64,000 nucleotides of DNA from Porphyromonas uenonis 60-3 (GTDB lineage: Bacteria > Bacteroidota > Bacteroidia > Bacteroidales > Porphyromonadaceae), in contig NZ_ACLR01000214.1 of the NCBI RefSeq assembly GCF_000174775.1, positions 38,574 through 102,573 on the forward strand, in the 5' to 3' direction. Below, piece by piece: positions 52,184 to 61,814 of the stretch. The position numbers and the translations under genes are program-made. The notes beneath the pieces were generated by a model, which was given only the letters and a program-made list of their open reading frames with translations, was not told where the DNA came from and ran no database searches. The stretch's first letter is position 1, and each line of letters opens with the position of its first letter.

Positions 52184-53569
52184 ATGCAGACTCCTGTCCC
52201 GTCAGAGCTAAAAGCTAAGCTAGCGCAAGCATACCCCGAGCATGCCTCTCGCATTGTCGAGGCTCTAGAGACGCCCCCCTCAGTCTCTCTGCGTCTTAAC
52301 CCGGCTCGCACCTTATCGGCACACCCTTTTGCAGAGCTGGAGGATGGGACTATACCGTGGCTGCCGACGGAGCTGGAGGGTTACTGGCTCAGCGAGCGTC
52401 CCACCTTTGCGCTAGATCCTCTATGGCACGCTGGAGCTTACTATGTGCAGGACGCTAGTGCGATGACGCTTGCCACGATTTGGGAGCAGCTCGGCTGGCA
52501 CGAGACGCCTAAGCTAGCTCTTGACCTTTGCGCAGCGCCTGGAGGTAAGAGTACGCTCCTGCGCGATCTGCTCCCCGCAGAAACGCTCCTCGTGAGCAAT
52601 GAGATACTACCCAAGCGATGCAAAATCCTTGTGGAGAATATGGTCAAGTGGTGCGGTGCCGACCAAATGATCATCACGCAAGAGGAGCCACAGCGTCTGA
52701 CGCCTTGGCTACAAGGCTTCTGTGACCTCATATTAGTTGATGCGCCTTGTAGTGGCGAGGGGCTGATGCGCCGTGACGAGGAGGCGAGGCGTATGTGGTC
52801 GCCTCAGCTCGTCGCCGACTGCGTGACCCGCCAGCGATCTATCCTACAGGAGGCGATGCGTATGCTGGCTCCTGAGGGCGTGCTCCTCTACGCCACCTGC
52901 ACGCTCAACCAAGAGGAAAACGATCAGATGGTTCAATGGCTACTTGACAACTACCCATGCGAACTCATCGACCTCTCCCACTGTGCCGAGCGCATCGCTG
53001 GAGCTTGCGCCACTTCGTATGGTTTGCACCTCTGGCCAGGCATCGTACGTGGTGAGGGGCAATACCTCGCTGCGCTACGTCTCACCGATATCGTAGAAAC
53101 CCCGAGCGAAACGCACAAAGCCAAAGGTTTGACACGAACCAGCCGACAGACCTTCGACTCGCTCTCTTGGCTCAGCAAAGCAACATCCGCAGACTACTAC
53201 ACCATCGGCGAGCGCATCTACCAGCTCACGCCCGAGGCGACACAGCATCTTGCCGAGGCTTACAAGCATCGTCTCGCCATTGCCACTCCAGGACTTGAGA
53301 TAGCCTCCATGCGCCATCAGGCGAAGGGCTACGAACCTTCTTTTGCCCTGCTACATCACCCACTATATGCCACGGCAGGCCTGCCCGCTCTAGAGCTTCC
53401 TCTGCAAGAAGCACTGCGCTACCTGCGAGGCGAGGCGCTCACGACGGAGACACCGACAGAGCGAGGCGTCACAGTCATCACCTATCGGGGCATCCCCTTA
53501 GGCTTAGCACACAGCACGGGCGCACGGCTCAACAACTTATACCCTAAGCCCTACCGCCTACGTATCTAA
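52184..53569 (+). CDS. rRNA (cytosine-C5) methyltransferase, RsmF/NSUN-like
   Basis: A 461-residue SAM-dependent m5C methyltransferase. It has a short N-terminal RNA-binding part, then YYVQDASAMTLATI, motif I LDLCAAPGGKST, and VSNEILPKRCKILVEN. The two functional cysteines lie in VDAPCSGEG and YATCTLNQEEN. The C-terminal ~150 residues include a PUA-like ending (LRYLRGEAL..GVTVITYRGIPLGLAH) as in RsmF. The exact rRNA target is not decided by sequence alone. Confidence 0.9.
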   Translation: MQTPVPSELKAKLAQAYPEHASRIVEALETPPSVSLRLNPARTLSAHPFAELEDGTIPWLPTELEGYWLSERPTFALDPLWHAGAYYVQDASAMTLATIWEQLGWHETPKLALDLCAAPGGKSTLLRDLLPAETLLVSNEILPKRCKILVENMVKWCGADQMIITQEEPQRLTPWLQGFCDLILVDAPCSGEGLMRRDEEARRMWSPQLVADCVTRQRSILQEAMRMLAPEGVLLYATCTLNQEENDQMVQWLLDNYPCELIDLSHCAERIAGACATSYGLHLWPGIVRGEGQYLAALRLTDIVETPSETHKAKGLTRTSRQTFDSLSWLSKATSADYYTIGERIYQLTPEATQHLAEAYKHRLAIATPGLEIASMRHQAKGYEPSFALLHHPLYATAGLPALELPLQEALRYLRGEALTTETPTERGVTVITYRGIPLGLAHSTGARLNNLYPKPYRLRI

Positions 53570-53594
53570 TCAACATCTAAACCAGATATATCTT

Positions 53595-54566
53595 ATGGAC
53601 AAGAAAAAGAAAGTACTCATCTCCTTTGACACCGTACGCCCCGGCTTCGAGGAGCTTGTCGAGTGGGCCGACATGACCCGCCGCCCTGAGGGCGAGAGCT
53701 TCACACGTGAGGAGATGATGGAGATAGGCGCACAGTACGATGCGCTCGCCACGCAGTTTACCTTCCCTGTGGATCGTGAGCTGATTGATGCTTTCCCCAA
53801 TATCAAGCTAATCGCCAACTATGGCGTCGGCTACAACAACATCGATGTCGCCTACGCACACAGCAAAGGGATCACCGTGACCAATACGCCTCGTGCCGTG
53901 ATCCAGCCTACCGCAGAGCTAACGATGGGACTACTCCTCAGCTGCAGTCGCAAGATCGCTATGTGGGATCGTCACATGCGTCGCACCAAGAGCAGTAGCA
54001 AGTCGCTCTCCGACAGCTCTGGCATGGCGACCAATCTTTGTGGCAAGACTATCGGCATCATTGGCTACGGCAACATTGGCCGAGCCGTGGGACATATGGC
54101 GCAAGCCTTTGGTATGACCGTCCTCTACAACAAGCGTCACCAGCTCGACGCTGCCACGGAGCAGGAGCTAGGAGTCACCTATGCGGACTTGGACAAGATC
54201 TTTACGGAGTGTGATGTCGTATCCCTCCACACCCCATACAATGAAGACTCGCACCACCTCGTCTCGGCTAGTCGTCTAGCTCAGATGAAGCGCTCGGCTA
54301 TCTTGATTAATGCAGCGCGCGGAGCGGTCGTTGACGAGGCAGCTCTCGTGCACGCCCTCCAGACTGGCGAGATCGCCGCTGCGGGGCTAGATGTCTTCGA
54401 GCATAGTGACAACCCGCTCCCCGAGCTGTACGAGATGGAGCAGGTGACCATGACACCGCATGTAGGCACGCAGACCTACGAGGCGCGAGTCGCTATGGCG
54501 CAGGAGCTGTGCAACTGCATCATCGGCTACTTCGAGGGCGACCGACCCATCAGTATCGTTAAGTAA
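53595..54566 (+). CDS. D-2-hydroxyacid dehydrogenase
   Basis: A 323-residue NAD(P)-dependent dehydrogenase. IANYGVGYNNIDVAYA and NTPRAVIQPTAELTMGLLL flank the catalytic domain hinge. GIIGYGNIGRAVG is the dinucleotide motif. The catalytic residues are expected in NAARGAVVDEAAL (Arg), LDVFEHS (Glu) and MTPHVGTQT (His). A stretch with KSSSKSLSDSSG is unusual in composition. The substrate may be glyoxylate, hydroxypyruvate or a longer keto acid. It is convergent with xseB, leaving a 9-nt gap. Confidence 0.88.
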   Translation: MDKKKKVLISFDTVRPGFEELVEWADMTRRPEGESFTREEMMEIGAQYDALATQFTFPVDRELIDAFPNIKLIANYGVGYNNIDVAYAHSKGITVTNTPRAVIQPTAELTMGLLLSCSRKIAMWDRHMRRTKSSSKSLSDSSGMATNLCGKTIGIIGYGNIGRAVGHMAQAFGMTVLYNKRHQLDAATEQELGVTYADLDKIFTECDVVSLHTPYNEDSHHLVSASRLAQMKRSAILINAARGAVVDEAALVHALQTGEIAAAGLDVFEHSDNPLPELYEMEQVTMTPHVGTQTYEARVAMAQELCNCIIGYFEGDRPISIVK

Positions 54567-54575
54567 AGTAAGAGC

Positions 54576-54809
54576 TTACTCCTGGCTCTCGTCGAGCTGC
54601 TGGAGGAGCTGTGAGACCTCCTTGTCGATAGCGGTGAGTCGTGTGGAGCAAAACTGTATCAAGCCCGTCGCCTCCTCGATGAGCTTGGTCAGTTCGTCCA
54701 CCTCTATGTCTCCCGCCTCGAGGAGTCGCACGATCTCTTGAATACGTGTGATCGCCTCTTGGTAGGTCTGCTGTGGCTCCTCGGCGAGGCTCTTGCTAGC
54801 GTCTGTCAT
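54576..54809 (-). CDS. xseB: Exodeoxyribonuclease VII small subunit
   Basis: A 77-residue acidic, helical protein with the XseB pattern TYQEAITRIQEIVRLLEAG, then DELTKLIEEATGLIQFCSTRL. It works with XseA, which is not in this window. The start at 54809 (MTDASKSL) gives the family length. An upstream in-frame ATG would add 24 residues unlike the family. A minus-strand promoter box lies at 54879-54886. Confidence 0.88.
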   Translation of the reverse strand: MTDASKSLAEEPQQTYQEAITRIQEIVRLLEAGDIEVDELTKLIEEATGLIQFCSTRLTAIDKEVSQLLQQLDESQE

Positions 54810-54832
54810 GGGGGTATGTGTTTTATTATTAG

Positions 54833-54840
54833 TATCTTTG
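54833..54840 (+). promoter_or_regulatory. -7 box for the M3 peptidase gene
   Basis: TATCTTTG, 77 nt before the ATG at 54918. It lies upstream of the xseB start on the opposite strand. Confidence 0.6.
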
Positions 54841-54878
54841 TCTCGTGTAGTGCCACATCTTGGCACCTCATTGCTATG

Positions 54879-54886
54879 CAAAAGTA
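54879..54886 (-). promoter_or_regulatory. -7 box for xseB, facing the M3 peptidase promoter
   Basis: CAAAAGTA reads TACTTTTG on the minus strand, 69 nt before the xseB ATG. The two divergent transcripts would overlap by ~40 nt. The overlap includes an inverted repeat GTGCCA-N5-TGGCAC at 54850-54866. Confidence 0.5.
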
Positions 54887-54917
54887 ACTATATAAATCAT
54901 ACAAACGAACTAAGACT

Positions 54918-57032
54918 ATGCGTAAACAAGCAATTATGCTATTAGCCATCGCCACGATGCTACTCGCTTGCAACAAGCAGAAGCAGGCTGACCTGGCTGA
55001 CAATCCATTCGTTCATCCTAGTGAAACTTACATGAATGCACCCGACTTTACCAAGATCAAGGCAGAGCACTTTGCGCCCGCCTTTGACGAGGGTATGCGT
55101 CAGCACAACGAGGAGATAGCAGCCATCGTGGACAATGCTGAGGCACCCACCTTTACCAATACCATCGAGGCACTCGAGCGTGCTGGACAGGTACTCCAGC
55201 GCACCTCTGCCGTCTTCTTCGCACTGACCAGTGCCGATACCAACGATGAGCTACGCGCCATCGAGGCTGAGTACGTACCCAAGCTCACAGCCCACAGTGA
55301 TGAGATCATGCTCAATGACAAGCTCTTCGCTCGCATCAAGACTGTCTACGAGACTGGCCTAGAGGGACTACAGCCAGATCAGGTACGCCTCACCAAGCAG
55401 TACTACGACAACTATGTCAAGGCTGGTGCTAACCTATCCGCTGAGGACAAGGAGAAGCTCAAGAAGCTCAACGGCGAGGAGGCCGAGCTCACCGCTAAGT
55501 TTGGTAATATGCTGACCGATGCCACGAACGTGCCCGTCTTCTTCACCGACAAGAGCCAGCTCGACGGTCTCTCCGAGAGCGAGCTACAAGAGGCTGCCGA
55601 CCTCGCCAAGGAGGAGGGCAAAAAGGGACAGTGGGCTATCCGCCTAGTCAACACGACCCAGCAGCCCGTCATGGCTAAGCTCAACAATCGTGACAGTCGC
55701 AAGGCTATCCTTGAGGCTTCTATCAATCGTTGCAACAATGGCGACAAGTACGACACGCAGTCCATCATCAAGCGTCTCGCTACGCTCCGTGCTGAGAAGG
55801 CTCAGCTACTTGGCTTCAAGACCTTTGCCGACTGGACACTACAAGACGCTCTTGCTAAGAATGGCGAGACAGCTCGCAACTTCCTTGAGCGTCTAGCTAA
55901 GCTCTACCAGCCTAAGGCTGCGGAGGATGCTAAGATGCTAGAGGAGTTTGCTCGCAAGAGCGAGGGTCCTGACTTCAAGCTCGAGGCTTACGACTGGGCT
56001 TACTACGCTGAGAAGATGCGTAAGGAGCAGTACGACATCGATGAGACGCAGCTCAGTGAGTACTTCGTACTAGATAGCGTCTTGCACAATGGTGTCTTCT
56101 ATGCTGCCAATAAGCTCTACGGTCTCACCTTCGAGCAGCGCACCGATGTCTCTGTCTATCATCCCGACGTAACGGTCTATGATGTGAAGAATGACAAGGG
56201 CGAGGTGATCGCACTCTTCTACTTCGACCCCTATGCACGTCCCTCCAAGAGCGGTGGTGCCTGGATGAGCAACTTCGTCGAGCAGTCTACACTCCTAGGC
56301 AATAAGCCTGTCATCTATAACGTCTGCAACAATAAGAAGCCCGCTGCTGGTCAGCCCTGTCTGATGACCTGGGACGAGGTGACGACGCTCTTCCACGAGT
56401 TCGGTCATGCGCTACACGGTATGCTCTCTACGCAGACCTATCCTTCGATCTCTGGGACCAACGTATCAAGAGACTTTGTTGAGTTCCCCTCACAGTTCAA
56501 CGAGCACTGGGCATCCGAGCCAACTGTCTTTGCCAACTATGCGAAGCACTACAAGACTGGCGAGGCTATGCCTACCGAGCTACGTGACAAGATGATTGCT
56601 GCGGGCAACTTCAACCAGGCTTACTCTATCGGCGAAAACATCGCATCCTCACTCATCGACCAGTGCTGGCACGCCCTCGCAGTAGGCGACAAGGTTGATG
56701 ACGTTCAGGCCTTTGAGCAGGAGGCACTTACAAAGTATGGTATGCTCAATGCGCAGATTCCACCACGCTACCGCTCACCATACTTCCGCCACATCTGGAG
56801 CAACGGTTACTCTGCTGGTTACTACTCCTACCTCTGGAGCGAGGCTGTAGACAACGAGGTCTACGCTTGGATCGAGGCTCACGGTGGTATGACCCGTGAG
56901 AACGGACAGCGTCTAGCCGACATCCTCCTCTCTCGTGGTAACAGCGAGGATCTGATGGTGCTCTTCGAGCAATTCACTGGTCACAAGGAGGTCGACATCG
57001 AGCCACTCCTACGCTTCCGCGGTCTCCGCTAA
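54918..57032 (+). CDS. dcp: M3 family metallopeptidase, peptidyl-dipeptidase Dcp-like lipoprotein
   Basis: A 704-residue zinc peptidase that releases C-terminal dipeptides. The signal ends MLLACNK, so it is probably lipid-anchored. The zinc site is HEFGHALHG (H493, E494, H497), with a downstream Glu ligand expected near NVSRDFVEFPSQFNEHW. Other family motifs are FYFDPYARPSKSGGAWMSNF and the C-terminal FRHIWSNGYSAGYYSYLWSE. It fits the peptide-degrading lifestyle suggested by the DPP IV and C10 genes. It is monocistronic, with its own terminator. Confidence 0.93.
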   Translation: MRKQAIMLLAIATMLLACNKQKQADLADNPFVHPSETYMNAPDFTKIKAEHFAPAFDEGMRQHNEEIAAIVDNAEAPTFTNTIEALERAGQVLQRTSAVFFALTSADTNDELRAIEAEYVPKLTAHSDEIMLNDKLFARIKTVYETGLEGLQPDQVRLTKQYYDNYVKAGANLSAEDKEKLKKLNGEEAELTAKFGNMLTDATNVPVFFTDKSQLDGLSESELQEAADLAKEEGKKGQWAIRLVNTTQQPVMAKLNNRDSRKAILEASINRCNNGDKYDTQSIIKRLATLRAEKAQLLGFKTFADWTLQDALAKNGETARNFLERLAKLYQPKAAEDAKMLEEFARKSEGPDFKLEAYDWAYYAEKMRKEQYDIDETQLSEYFVLDSVLHNGVFYAANKLYGLTFEQRTDVSVYHPDVTVYDVKNDKGEVIALFYFDPYARPSKSGGAWMSNFVEQSTLLGNKPVIYNVCNNKKPAAGQPCLMTWDEVTTLFHEFGHALHGMLSTQTYPSISGTNVSRDFVEFPSQFNEHWASEPTVFANYAKHYKTGEAMPTELRDKMIAAGNFNQAYSIGENIASSLIDQCWHALAVGDKVDDVQAFEQEALTKYGMLNAQIPPRYRSPYFRHIWSNGYSAGYYSYLWSEAVDNEVYAWIEAHGGMTRENGQRLADILLSRGNSEDLMVLFEQFTGHKEVDIEPLLRFRGLR

Positions 57033-57091
57033 TCACACAGCGTAGCTAGCTGATCAAAAGACAGTTAGCACCTGATCCATACAAACAACGC

Positions 57092-57130
57092 AAGAGCCTG
57101 TCACAATGTCTCGTGGCAGGCTCTTCTTTT
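57092..57130 (+). terminator. Terminator of the M3 peptidase gene
   Basis: A 13-bp stem with one wobble (57092-57104 with 57113-57125), followed by CTTTTG. Confidence 0.8.
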
Positions 57131-57224
57131 GTGCGACCTTCTCTGGTCTCTCCCTCCGACACCCCACCCCTAGGCAGAAAAATCCGAATAGCCCGCTGGA
57201 AAAGAAAAATTCGTCACGGAGGGC

Positions 57225-57287
57225 CGAAATAAAAGTTCGGAAGAATGAAATGAAACTTCGGAAGAAAGAAATCAAAGTTCCGAAGAA
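57225..57287 (-). repeat. Dispersed 63-bp repeat core, copy G
   Basis: On the minus strand three 21-bp units occupy 57267-57287, 57246-57266 and 57225-57245. Unit 1 has the same internal CTTTGATTTC variant as copy D. The 478-nt gap 57033-57510 also contains a terminator, a palindrome and a promoter box. Confidence 0.88.
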
Positions 57288-57372
57288 TTTTTTCGTTCTT
57301 CGGTGGAGGATTTCTGTTTTCTACCGAGGCATTTTCCATTTCCTCAACACTACCCCTTGAAGAGCTCATTTT

Positions 57373-57385
57373 TGACAATTTGTCA
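57373..57385. promoter_or_regulatory. 13-bp palindrome TGACA-N3-TGTCA upstream of the glycosyltransferase gene
   Basis: A perfect inverted repeat 47 bp before the -7 box at 57433. It has the same architecture as the palindromes before clpB and hsp20. Confidence 0.45.
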
Positions 57386-57432
57386 CTTCAGGGGTTTGCA
57401 GTATCTCAGTCAGAGGACAAGCAGTTTTTTAC

Positions 57433-57440
57433 TACCTTTG
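57433..57440 (+). promoter_or_regulatory. -7 box of the glycosyltransferase-dihydroorotase operon
   Basis: TACCTTTG, 70 nt before the ATG at 57511. Confidence 0.6.
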
Positions 57441-57510
57441 TGGTGCTATGACATGAGGTGTCTGTGTACGCCTCACCCTACGCATCACCACTCACCGAGA
57501 CCACCACGCT

Positions 57511-58266
57511 ATGCACGCTAGCCTTATCATCATACCTACCTACAACGAGAGCGAGAATGTCGCCGAGATGATTCGCGCTGTCCTGGCTCTGCCCGAAGCC
57601 TTCGACCTGCTGATCCTAGATGACAATTCGCCAGACGGAACTGCAGAGATCGTCCGTACGCTACAGCAGGAGACGGACTACACGGACCGTCTGCACCTGA
57701 TCGTGCGTCCAGGCAAAATGGGACTAGGCACCGCCTATCTCACAGGCTTCGAGTGGGCTCTAGAGCATGGATACAACTATATCTTTGAGATGGATTGCGA
57801 CTTTAGCCATCCTCTCTCAGCGCTTCCTCATCTCCTACGTGCAGTCTCTGAGGAGGGCTACGATGTGGCGGTAGGCTCTCGCTACGTGCGGGGCGGCGGG
57901 GTCAAGGATTGGCCTCTGAACCGTATCCTCATGAGCTATCTCGCATCGGTCTACGTGCGCCTAGTCACCTGGCTACCCGTACGAGACACGACAGCTGGCT
58001 TCGTCTGCTACAGGCGTGAGGTGCTGGAGGCGATGAGACTGGACGAGGTGCACTTCAAGGGCTACGCCTTTCAGATTGAGATGAAGTACACGGCTCACTG
58101 TCTGGGCTTCAAGATCAAGGAGGTGCCCATCACTTTTGTCAATCGTAAGCTCGGGAGCTCGAAGATGAATGGGTCAATCTTTGGCGAAGCCTTCACGGGT
58201 GTCCTCAAGCTACGCTACTGGCGACTCTTCAAGGGCTTCCCCAAGCGTCGTAATCCTGAGAAATAA
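57511..58266 (+). CDS. Polyprenol-phosphate mannosyltransferase-like GT2 glycosyltransferase
   Basis: A 251-residue GT2 enzyme of the DPM1 type without membrane helices. It has [15 protein letters not shown] at the N-terminus, the nucleotide-binding [15 protein letters not shown] and [17 protein letters not shown]. The metal/acceptor motif is EMDCDFSHP, and [15 protein letters not shown] follows. It probably transfers a sugar from a nucleotide donor to polyprenyl phosphate for envelope glycans or protein O-glycosylation; the sugar is inferred. It ends 1 nt before the dihydroorotase gene. Confidence 0.88.
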   Translation: MHASLIIIPTYNESENVAEMIRAVLALPEAFDLLILDDNSPDGTAEIVRTLQQETDYTDRLHLIVRPGKMGLGTAYLTGFEWALEHGYNYIFEMDCDFSHPLSALPHLLRAVSEEGYDVAVGSRYVRGGGVKDWPLNRILMSYLASVYVRLVTWLPVRDTTAGFVCYRREVLEAMRLDEVHFKGYAFQIEMKYTAHCLGFKIKEVPITFVNRKLGSSKMNGSIFGEAFTGVLKLRYWRLFKGFPKRRNPEK

Positions 58267-58267
58267 T

Positions 58268-59623
58268 ATGAAACAGATCATACTCGGAGCTACCCTAATC
58301 AATGAAGGTCGACAGGTCGTCGGCTCCGTATGCCTCTCCGACGAGCGCATCGAGTCTATATATATAGGTGTCGACCAAGCGTCTGAACTCCCAGACGAAC
58401 TACTCCAAGGAGCGGAGATCGTGGATGCACATGGGCTCTGGCTACTACCTGGTTGCATCGATGATCAGGTACACTTTAGAGAGCCTGGACTGACTCACAA
58501 GGGCGACATAGCGCACGAGAGCCGTGCTGCCGTGGCTGGCGGTGTCACCTCCTACATGGATATGCCAAATGTAAAGCCTCCGACGGTCACCCTCGAGGCG
58601 CTCCTCGACAAGCGTCAGCGTGCTCAGGAGACAAGCTGGGCAAACTATGCCTTCTACTTCGGCGGAACCAATGACAATGCGCCCGAAGCGTGTGCTATCG
58701 ACCCAGCCCTGATCCCAGGGTACAAGCTCTTTCTAGGAGCCTCCACGGGGAATATGCTGGTGGACAGCGAGGAGGCACTCGACTACTTCTTCGCCCATGC
58801 CCCCAAGCTCATCGCCACGCATTGCGAGAGCGAGGAGATCATCACACGCAATAAAGAGCTTTACCGCCAGCGGTACGATGGGCATCCCCCCATTGAGGCG
58901 CACCCGCTGATACGCTCTCGCGAGGCGTGCTACGCGTCTTCGCACAGCGCCATAGAGCGTGCCAAGCGTCTCGGTGCTAGACTACACGTGCTACACCTAT
59001 CGACAGCGGAGGAGATGGAGCTCTTTTCGGCAGCTCCCCTTTCGCCAGAGAAGCGCATCACCGCTGAGGTGTGCGTCCATCACTTATGGTTTACCGATGA
59101 GGACTATAGTCGCCTAGGCAACCGCATCAAGTGGAATCCCGCAGTCAAGACGGCTCGTGACCGTGAGGCTCTACGCCAAGCGCTCGTCGAGGGTCGTATC
59201 GATGTAATAGCTACCGACCATGCACCTCACACATTAGCCGACAAGGAGGGCGACGCTCTCACGGCAGCTTCGGGAGGTCCGCTCGTACAGCACAGTCTAC
59301 TGATGATGCTAGAGCTGGCTCACGAGGGGCTTTGGTCTCCAGAACTGGTGGTTGAGAAGATGGCGCACGCTCCCGCCCAGCTCTTTGGGGTCCGTGAGCG
59401 AGGCTACATCCGCACTGGCTACTACGCCGACCTAGTCCTCGTAGATCCGCATCAGGAAACCACGGTGACTAAGGAGAGTCTCTACAGCAAGTGTGGCTGG
59501 TCACCACTGGAGGGCTACACCTTCTCGCATCGCATCGTAGCTACTTGGGTCAATGGACAGATCGCTTACCGTGACGGGCAATTGACCAGCCGCCCTCCTG
59601 TCCATGCGCTCACCTTCGCCTGA
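58268..59623 (+). CDS. pyrC: Dihydroorotase
   Basis: A 451-residue class I dihydroorotase of pyrimidine synthesis. The usual HxH metal motif reads [10 protein letters not shown], with Gln at position 67 in place of the first His and H69 kept. The other elements are present: the carboxylated-Lys candidate K153 in [11 protein letters not shown]185 in LIATHCESE, a later His near LHVLHLST, and the catalytic Asp in [10 protein letters not shown] recall the Gln form in other Bacteroidetes dihydroorotases. The ATG at 58268 was preferred because it begins at the first strand and avoids a 98-nt overlap. Confidence 0.92.
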   Translation: MKQIILGATLINEGRQVVGSVCLSDERIESIYIGVDQASELPDELLQGAEIVDAHGLWLLPGCIDDQVHFREPGLTHKGDIAHESRAAVAGGVTSYMDMPNVKPPTVTLEALLDKRQRAQETSWANYAFYFGGTNDNAPEACAIDPALIPGYKLFLGASTGNMLVDSEEALDYFFAHAPKLIATHCESEEIITRNKELYRQRYDGHPPIEAHPLIRSREACYASSHSAIERAKRLGARLHVLHLSTAEEMELFSAAPLSPEKRITAEVCVHHLWFTDEDYSRLGNRIKWNPAVKTARDREALRQALVEGRIDVIATDHAPHTLADKEGDALTAASGGPLVQHSLLMMLELAHEGLWSPELVVEKMAHAPAQLFGVRERGYIRTGYYADLVLVDPHQETTVTKESLYSKCGWSPLEGYTFSHRIVATWVNGQIAYRDGQLTSRPPVHALTFA

Positions 59624-59671
59624 GCGATCTCTCGCCGAGGGACGAAATCGTAGCTGGGAGGTCCAGCACAT

Positions 59672-59701
59672 TCGCTACGTTAGCGATTATTATTATATTT
59701 G
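59672..59701 (+). promoter_or_regulatory. Promoter of the methylmalonyl-CoA operon with adjacent palindrome
   Basis: TATATTTG at 59694-59701 matches TAnnTTTG, 98 nt before the ATG. Eight bp upstream is the inverted repeat TCGCTA-CGT-TAGCGA (59672-59686), in the position of the -33 region, which could be an operator. Confidence 0.55.
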
Positions 59702-59798
59702 CAGTCGGGTGATAGTCTCTAGAGAGGTTGTCCCCGTTTGGAGGGCGTAGTCCCTTCTTCCTTTGAATAGATACACAAATCAAAAAACAGTATAGCGT

Positions 59799-60215
59799 AT
59801 GAATCTGTCACACATTGAGCATCTTGGGATAGCAGTCAAGAGCATAGAGGAGGCGCTCCCCTTCTTTGAGGGAGTCCTCGGACTAACCTGCTACAACATT
59901 GAGGAGGTCGCCGACCAGAAGGTGCGTACCGCATTCCTCAAGATAGGCGAGGTCAAGCTAGAGCTCCTAGAGCCTACGAGCGATGAGAGCCCTATTGCGA
60001 AGTTTATTGAGAAGCGTGGCGAGGGTATCCACCACCTAGCACTATCATCTGACGATGTGGCACCAGCTCTCGAGGAGCTCAAGGGCAAGGGCATACGCCT
60101 CATTGATGAGAAGCCTCGCAAAGGTGCTGAGGGTCTCAACATTGCCTTCGTTCACCCCAAGAGTGCACACGGCATACTCCTAGAGATCTGCGACTGCAAG
60201 GATGTCGCTAAGTAA
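59799..60215 (+). CDS. mce: Methylmalonyl-CoA epimerase
   Basis: A 138-residue vicinal-oxygen-chelate enzyme that interconverts (R)- and (S)-methylmalonyl-CoA. Metal ligands and the catalytic Glu are in place: H7 region [29 protein letters not shown] and ILLEICD. It heads the operon, followed after 33 nt by the carboxyltransferase gene. Together these steps belong to the succinate-to-propionate route. Confidence 0.95.
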   Translation: MNLSHIEHLGIAVKSIEEALPFFEGVLGLTCYNIEEVADQKVRTAFLKIGEVKLELLEPTSDESPIAKFIEKRGEGIHHLALSSDDVAPALEELKGKGIRLIDEKPRKGAEGLNIAFVHPKSAHGILLEICDCKDVAK

Positions 60216-60248
60216 TTTCGTCCAATCAAACAAACGCTACATAGAATA

Positions 60249-61802
60249 ATGAGTGTACAACAAGAGAAGATAAAGCAACTCCTTGCCAAGCGTGAGGAGG
60301 CTCGTCTCGGAGGAGGCGAGGAGCGCATTGAGAAGCAACACGCTAAGGGCAAGTACACAGCTCGTGAGCGTATCGCTATGCTCCTCGATGAGGGTTCCTT
60401 TGAGGAGATAGACATGTTCGTCCAGCACCGCTGCACGAACTTTGGCATGGAGAAGAAGAAGTTCCTCGGGGACGGTGTCGTCGTAGGTAGTGGTACCATT
60501 GACGGACGCCTCGTCTACGTCTTCGCTCAGGACTTTACCGTCATCGGTGGCGCACTCGGTGAGATGCTCGCGGCTAAGATCTGCAAGGTCATGGACCTAG
60601 CCATGACTATGGGCGCTCCCTGTATTGGTCTCAACGACTCGGGTGGTGCTCGTATCCAAGAGGCGGTCAACGCGCTCTGTGGTTACGGCGAGATCTTCGA
60701 GCGCAACATCCTTGCTTCAGGCGTCATTCCTCAGATCTCTGGTATCTTCGGGCCTTGCGCTGGTGGCGCTGTCTACTCTCCTGCATTGACCGACTTCAAC
60801 ATTATGGTGCGCAACTCCAGCTACATGTTCCTCACTGGTCCTAAGGTGGTCAAGACGGTCACTGGCGAGGACGTCACACAGGAGGAGCTAGGCGGTGCCG
60901 ATGTACACGCTTCTAAGAGTGGCGTGGCACACTTCGCTGTAGACAACGACGAGGCTGGCCTTCAGCTCATCCGTCAGTTGCTCTCCTTCCTGCCACAAAA
61001 CAACATGGAGGAGCCACCCTTCGTCGCTTGCGACGATCCCGCTGACCGCTGCGAGGAGCTTCTCAACGAAATCATCCCTGACTCGCCCAACCGTGCTTAC
61101 GATATGTACGAAGTGATCGGAGCTATCGTGGATCACGGCGAGTTCCTCGAGGTACATCGTGACTACGCCCGCAACATCATCGTCGGCTTCGCACGCTTCA
61201 ACGGACAGAGCGTCGGTATCGTCGCCAACCAGCCCAAGGTAATGGCTGGTAGTCTCGACTGCAACTCTTCTCGCAAGGCAGCACGCTTCGTACGCTTCTG
61301 CGACTCATTCAACATCCCCATCGTCACACTCGTCGACGTGCCAGGCTTCCTCCCAGGTACTGGTCAGGAGTACAACGCCGTCATCACACACGGAGCTAAG
61401 CTCCTCTACGCTTACGGCGAGGCTACCGTACCTAAGATCACGGTCGTCCTACGCAAGGCGTACGGTGGTGCCTACATCGTGATGGGTTCCAAGCACCTTC
61501 GCGCAGATATCAACTACGCTTGGCCCTCTGCCGAGATTGCCGTCATGGGTCCGTCAGGAGCCGTCGAGGTGGTCTTTGCCAAGGAGGTCAAGGCAAGCGA
61601 CGATCCCGCCAAGACAGCTCTGGAGAAAGAGCAGGAGTATCGTGATGCTTTTGCCAATCCATACAATGCTGCTTCCTACGGTTACATCGATGACGTCATC
61701 GAGCCGAGGAACACCCGCTTCCGCATCATCCGTGCGCTACAACAGCTACGCACGAAGCGCCAGACGCTCCCCGCTAAGAAGCATGACAACGTACCTCTCT
61801 AA
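60249..61802 (+). CDS. mmdA: Methylmalonyl-CoA decarboxylase / acyl-CoA carboxyltransferase alpha subunit
   Basis: A 517-residue carboxyltransferase moving the carboxyl group of (S)-methylmalonyl-CoA to biotin. The N-terminal half has [30 protein letters not shown] and [17 protein letters not shown]. The C-terminal half has [28 protein letters not shown] and [17 protein letters not shown]. The oxyanion-hole glycines are intact in both. Whether it acts in a Na+-pumping decarboxylase or a propionyl-CoA carboxylase cannot be settled here, because neither the beta subunit nor a biotin carboxylase is in the cluster. Confidence 0.94.
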   Translation: MSVQQEKIKQLLAKREEARLGGGEERIEKQHAKGKYTARERIAMLLDEGSFEEIDMFVQHRCTNFGMEKKKFLGDGVVVGSGTIDGRLVYVFAQDFTVIGGALGEMLAAKICKVMDLAMTMGAPCIGLNDSGGARIQEAVNALCGYGEIFERNILASGVIPQISGIFGPCAGGAVYSPALTDFNIMVRNSSYMFLTGPKVVKTVTGEDVTQEELGGADVHASKSGVAHFAVDNDEAGLQLIRQLLSFLPQNNMEEPPFVACDDPADRCEELLNEIIPDSPNRAYDMYEVIGAIVDHGEFLEVHRDYARNIIVGFARFNGQSVGIVANQPKVMAGSLDCNSSRKAARFVRFCDSFNIPIVTLVDVPGFLPGTGQEYNAVITHGAKLLYAYGEATVPKITVVLRKAYGGAYIVMGSKHLRADINYAWPSAEIAVMGPSGAVEVVFAKEVKASDDPAKTALEKEQEYRDAFANPYNAASYGYIDDVIEPRNTRFRIIRALQQLRTKRQTLPAKKHDNVPL

Positions 61803-61814
61803 CCCCTTCTACCG

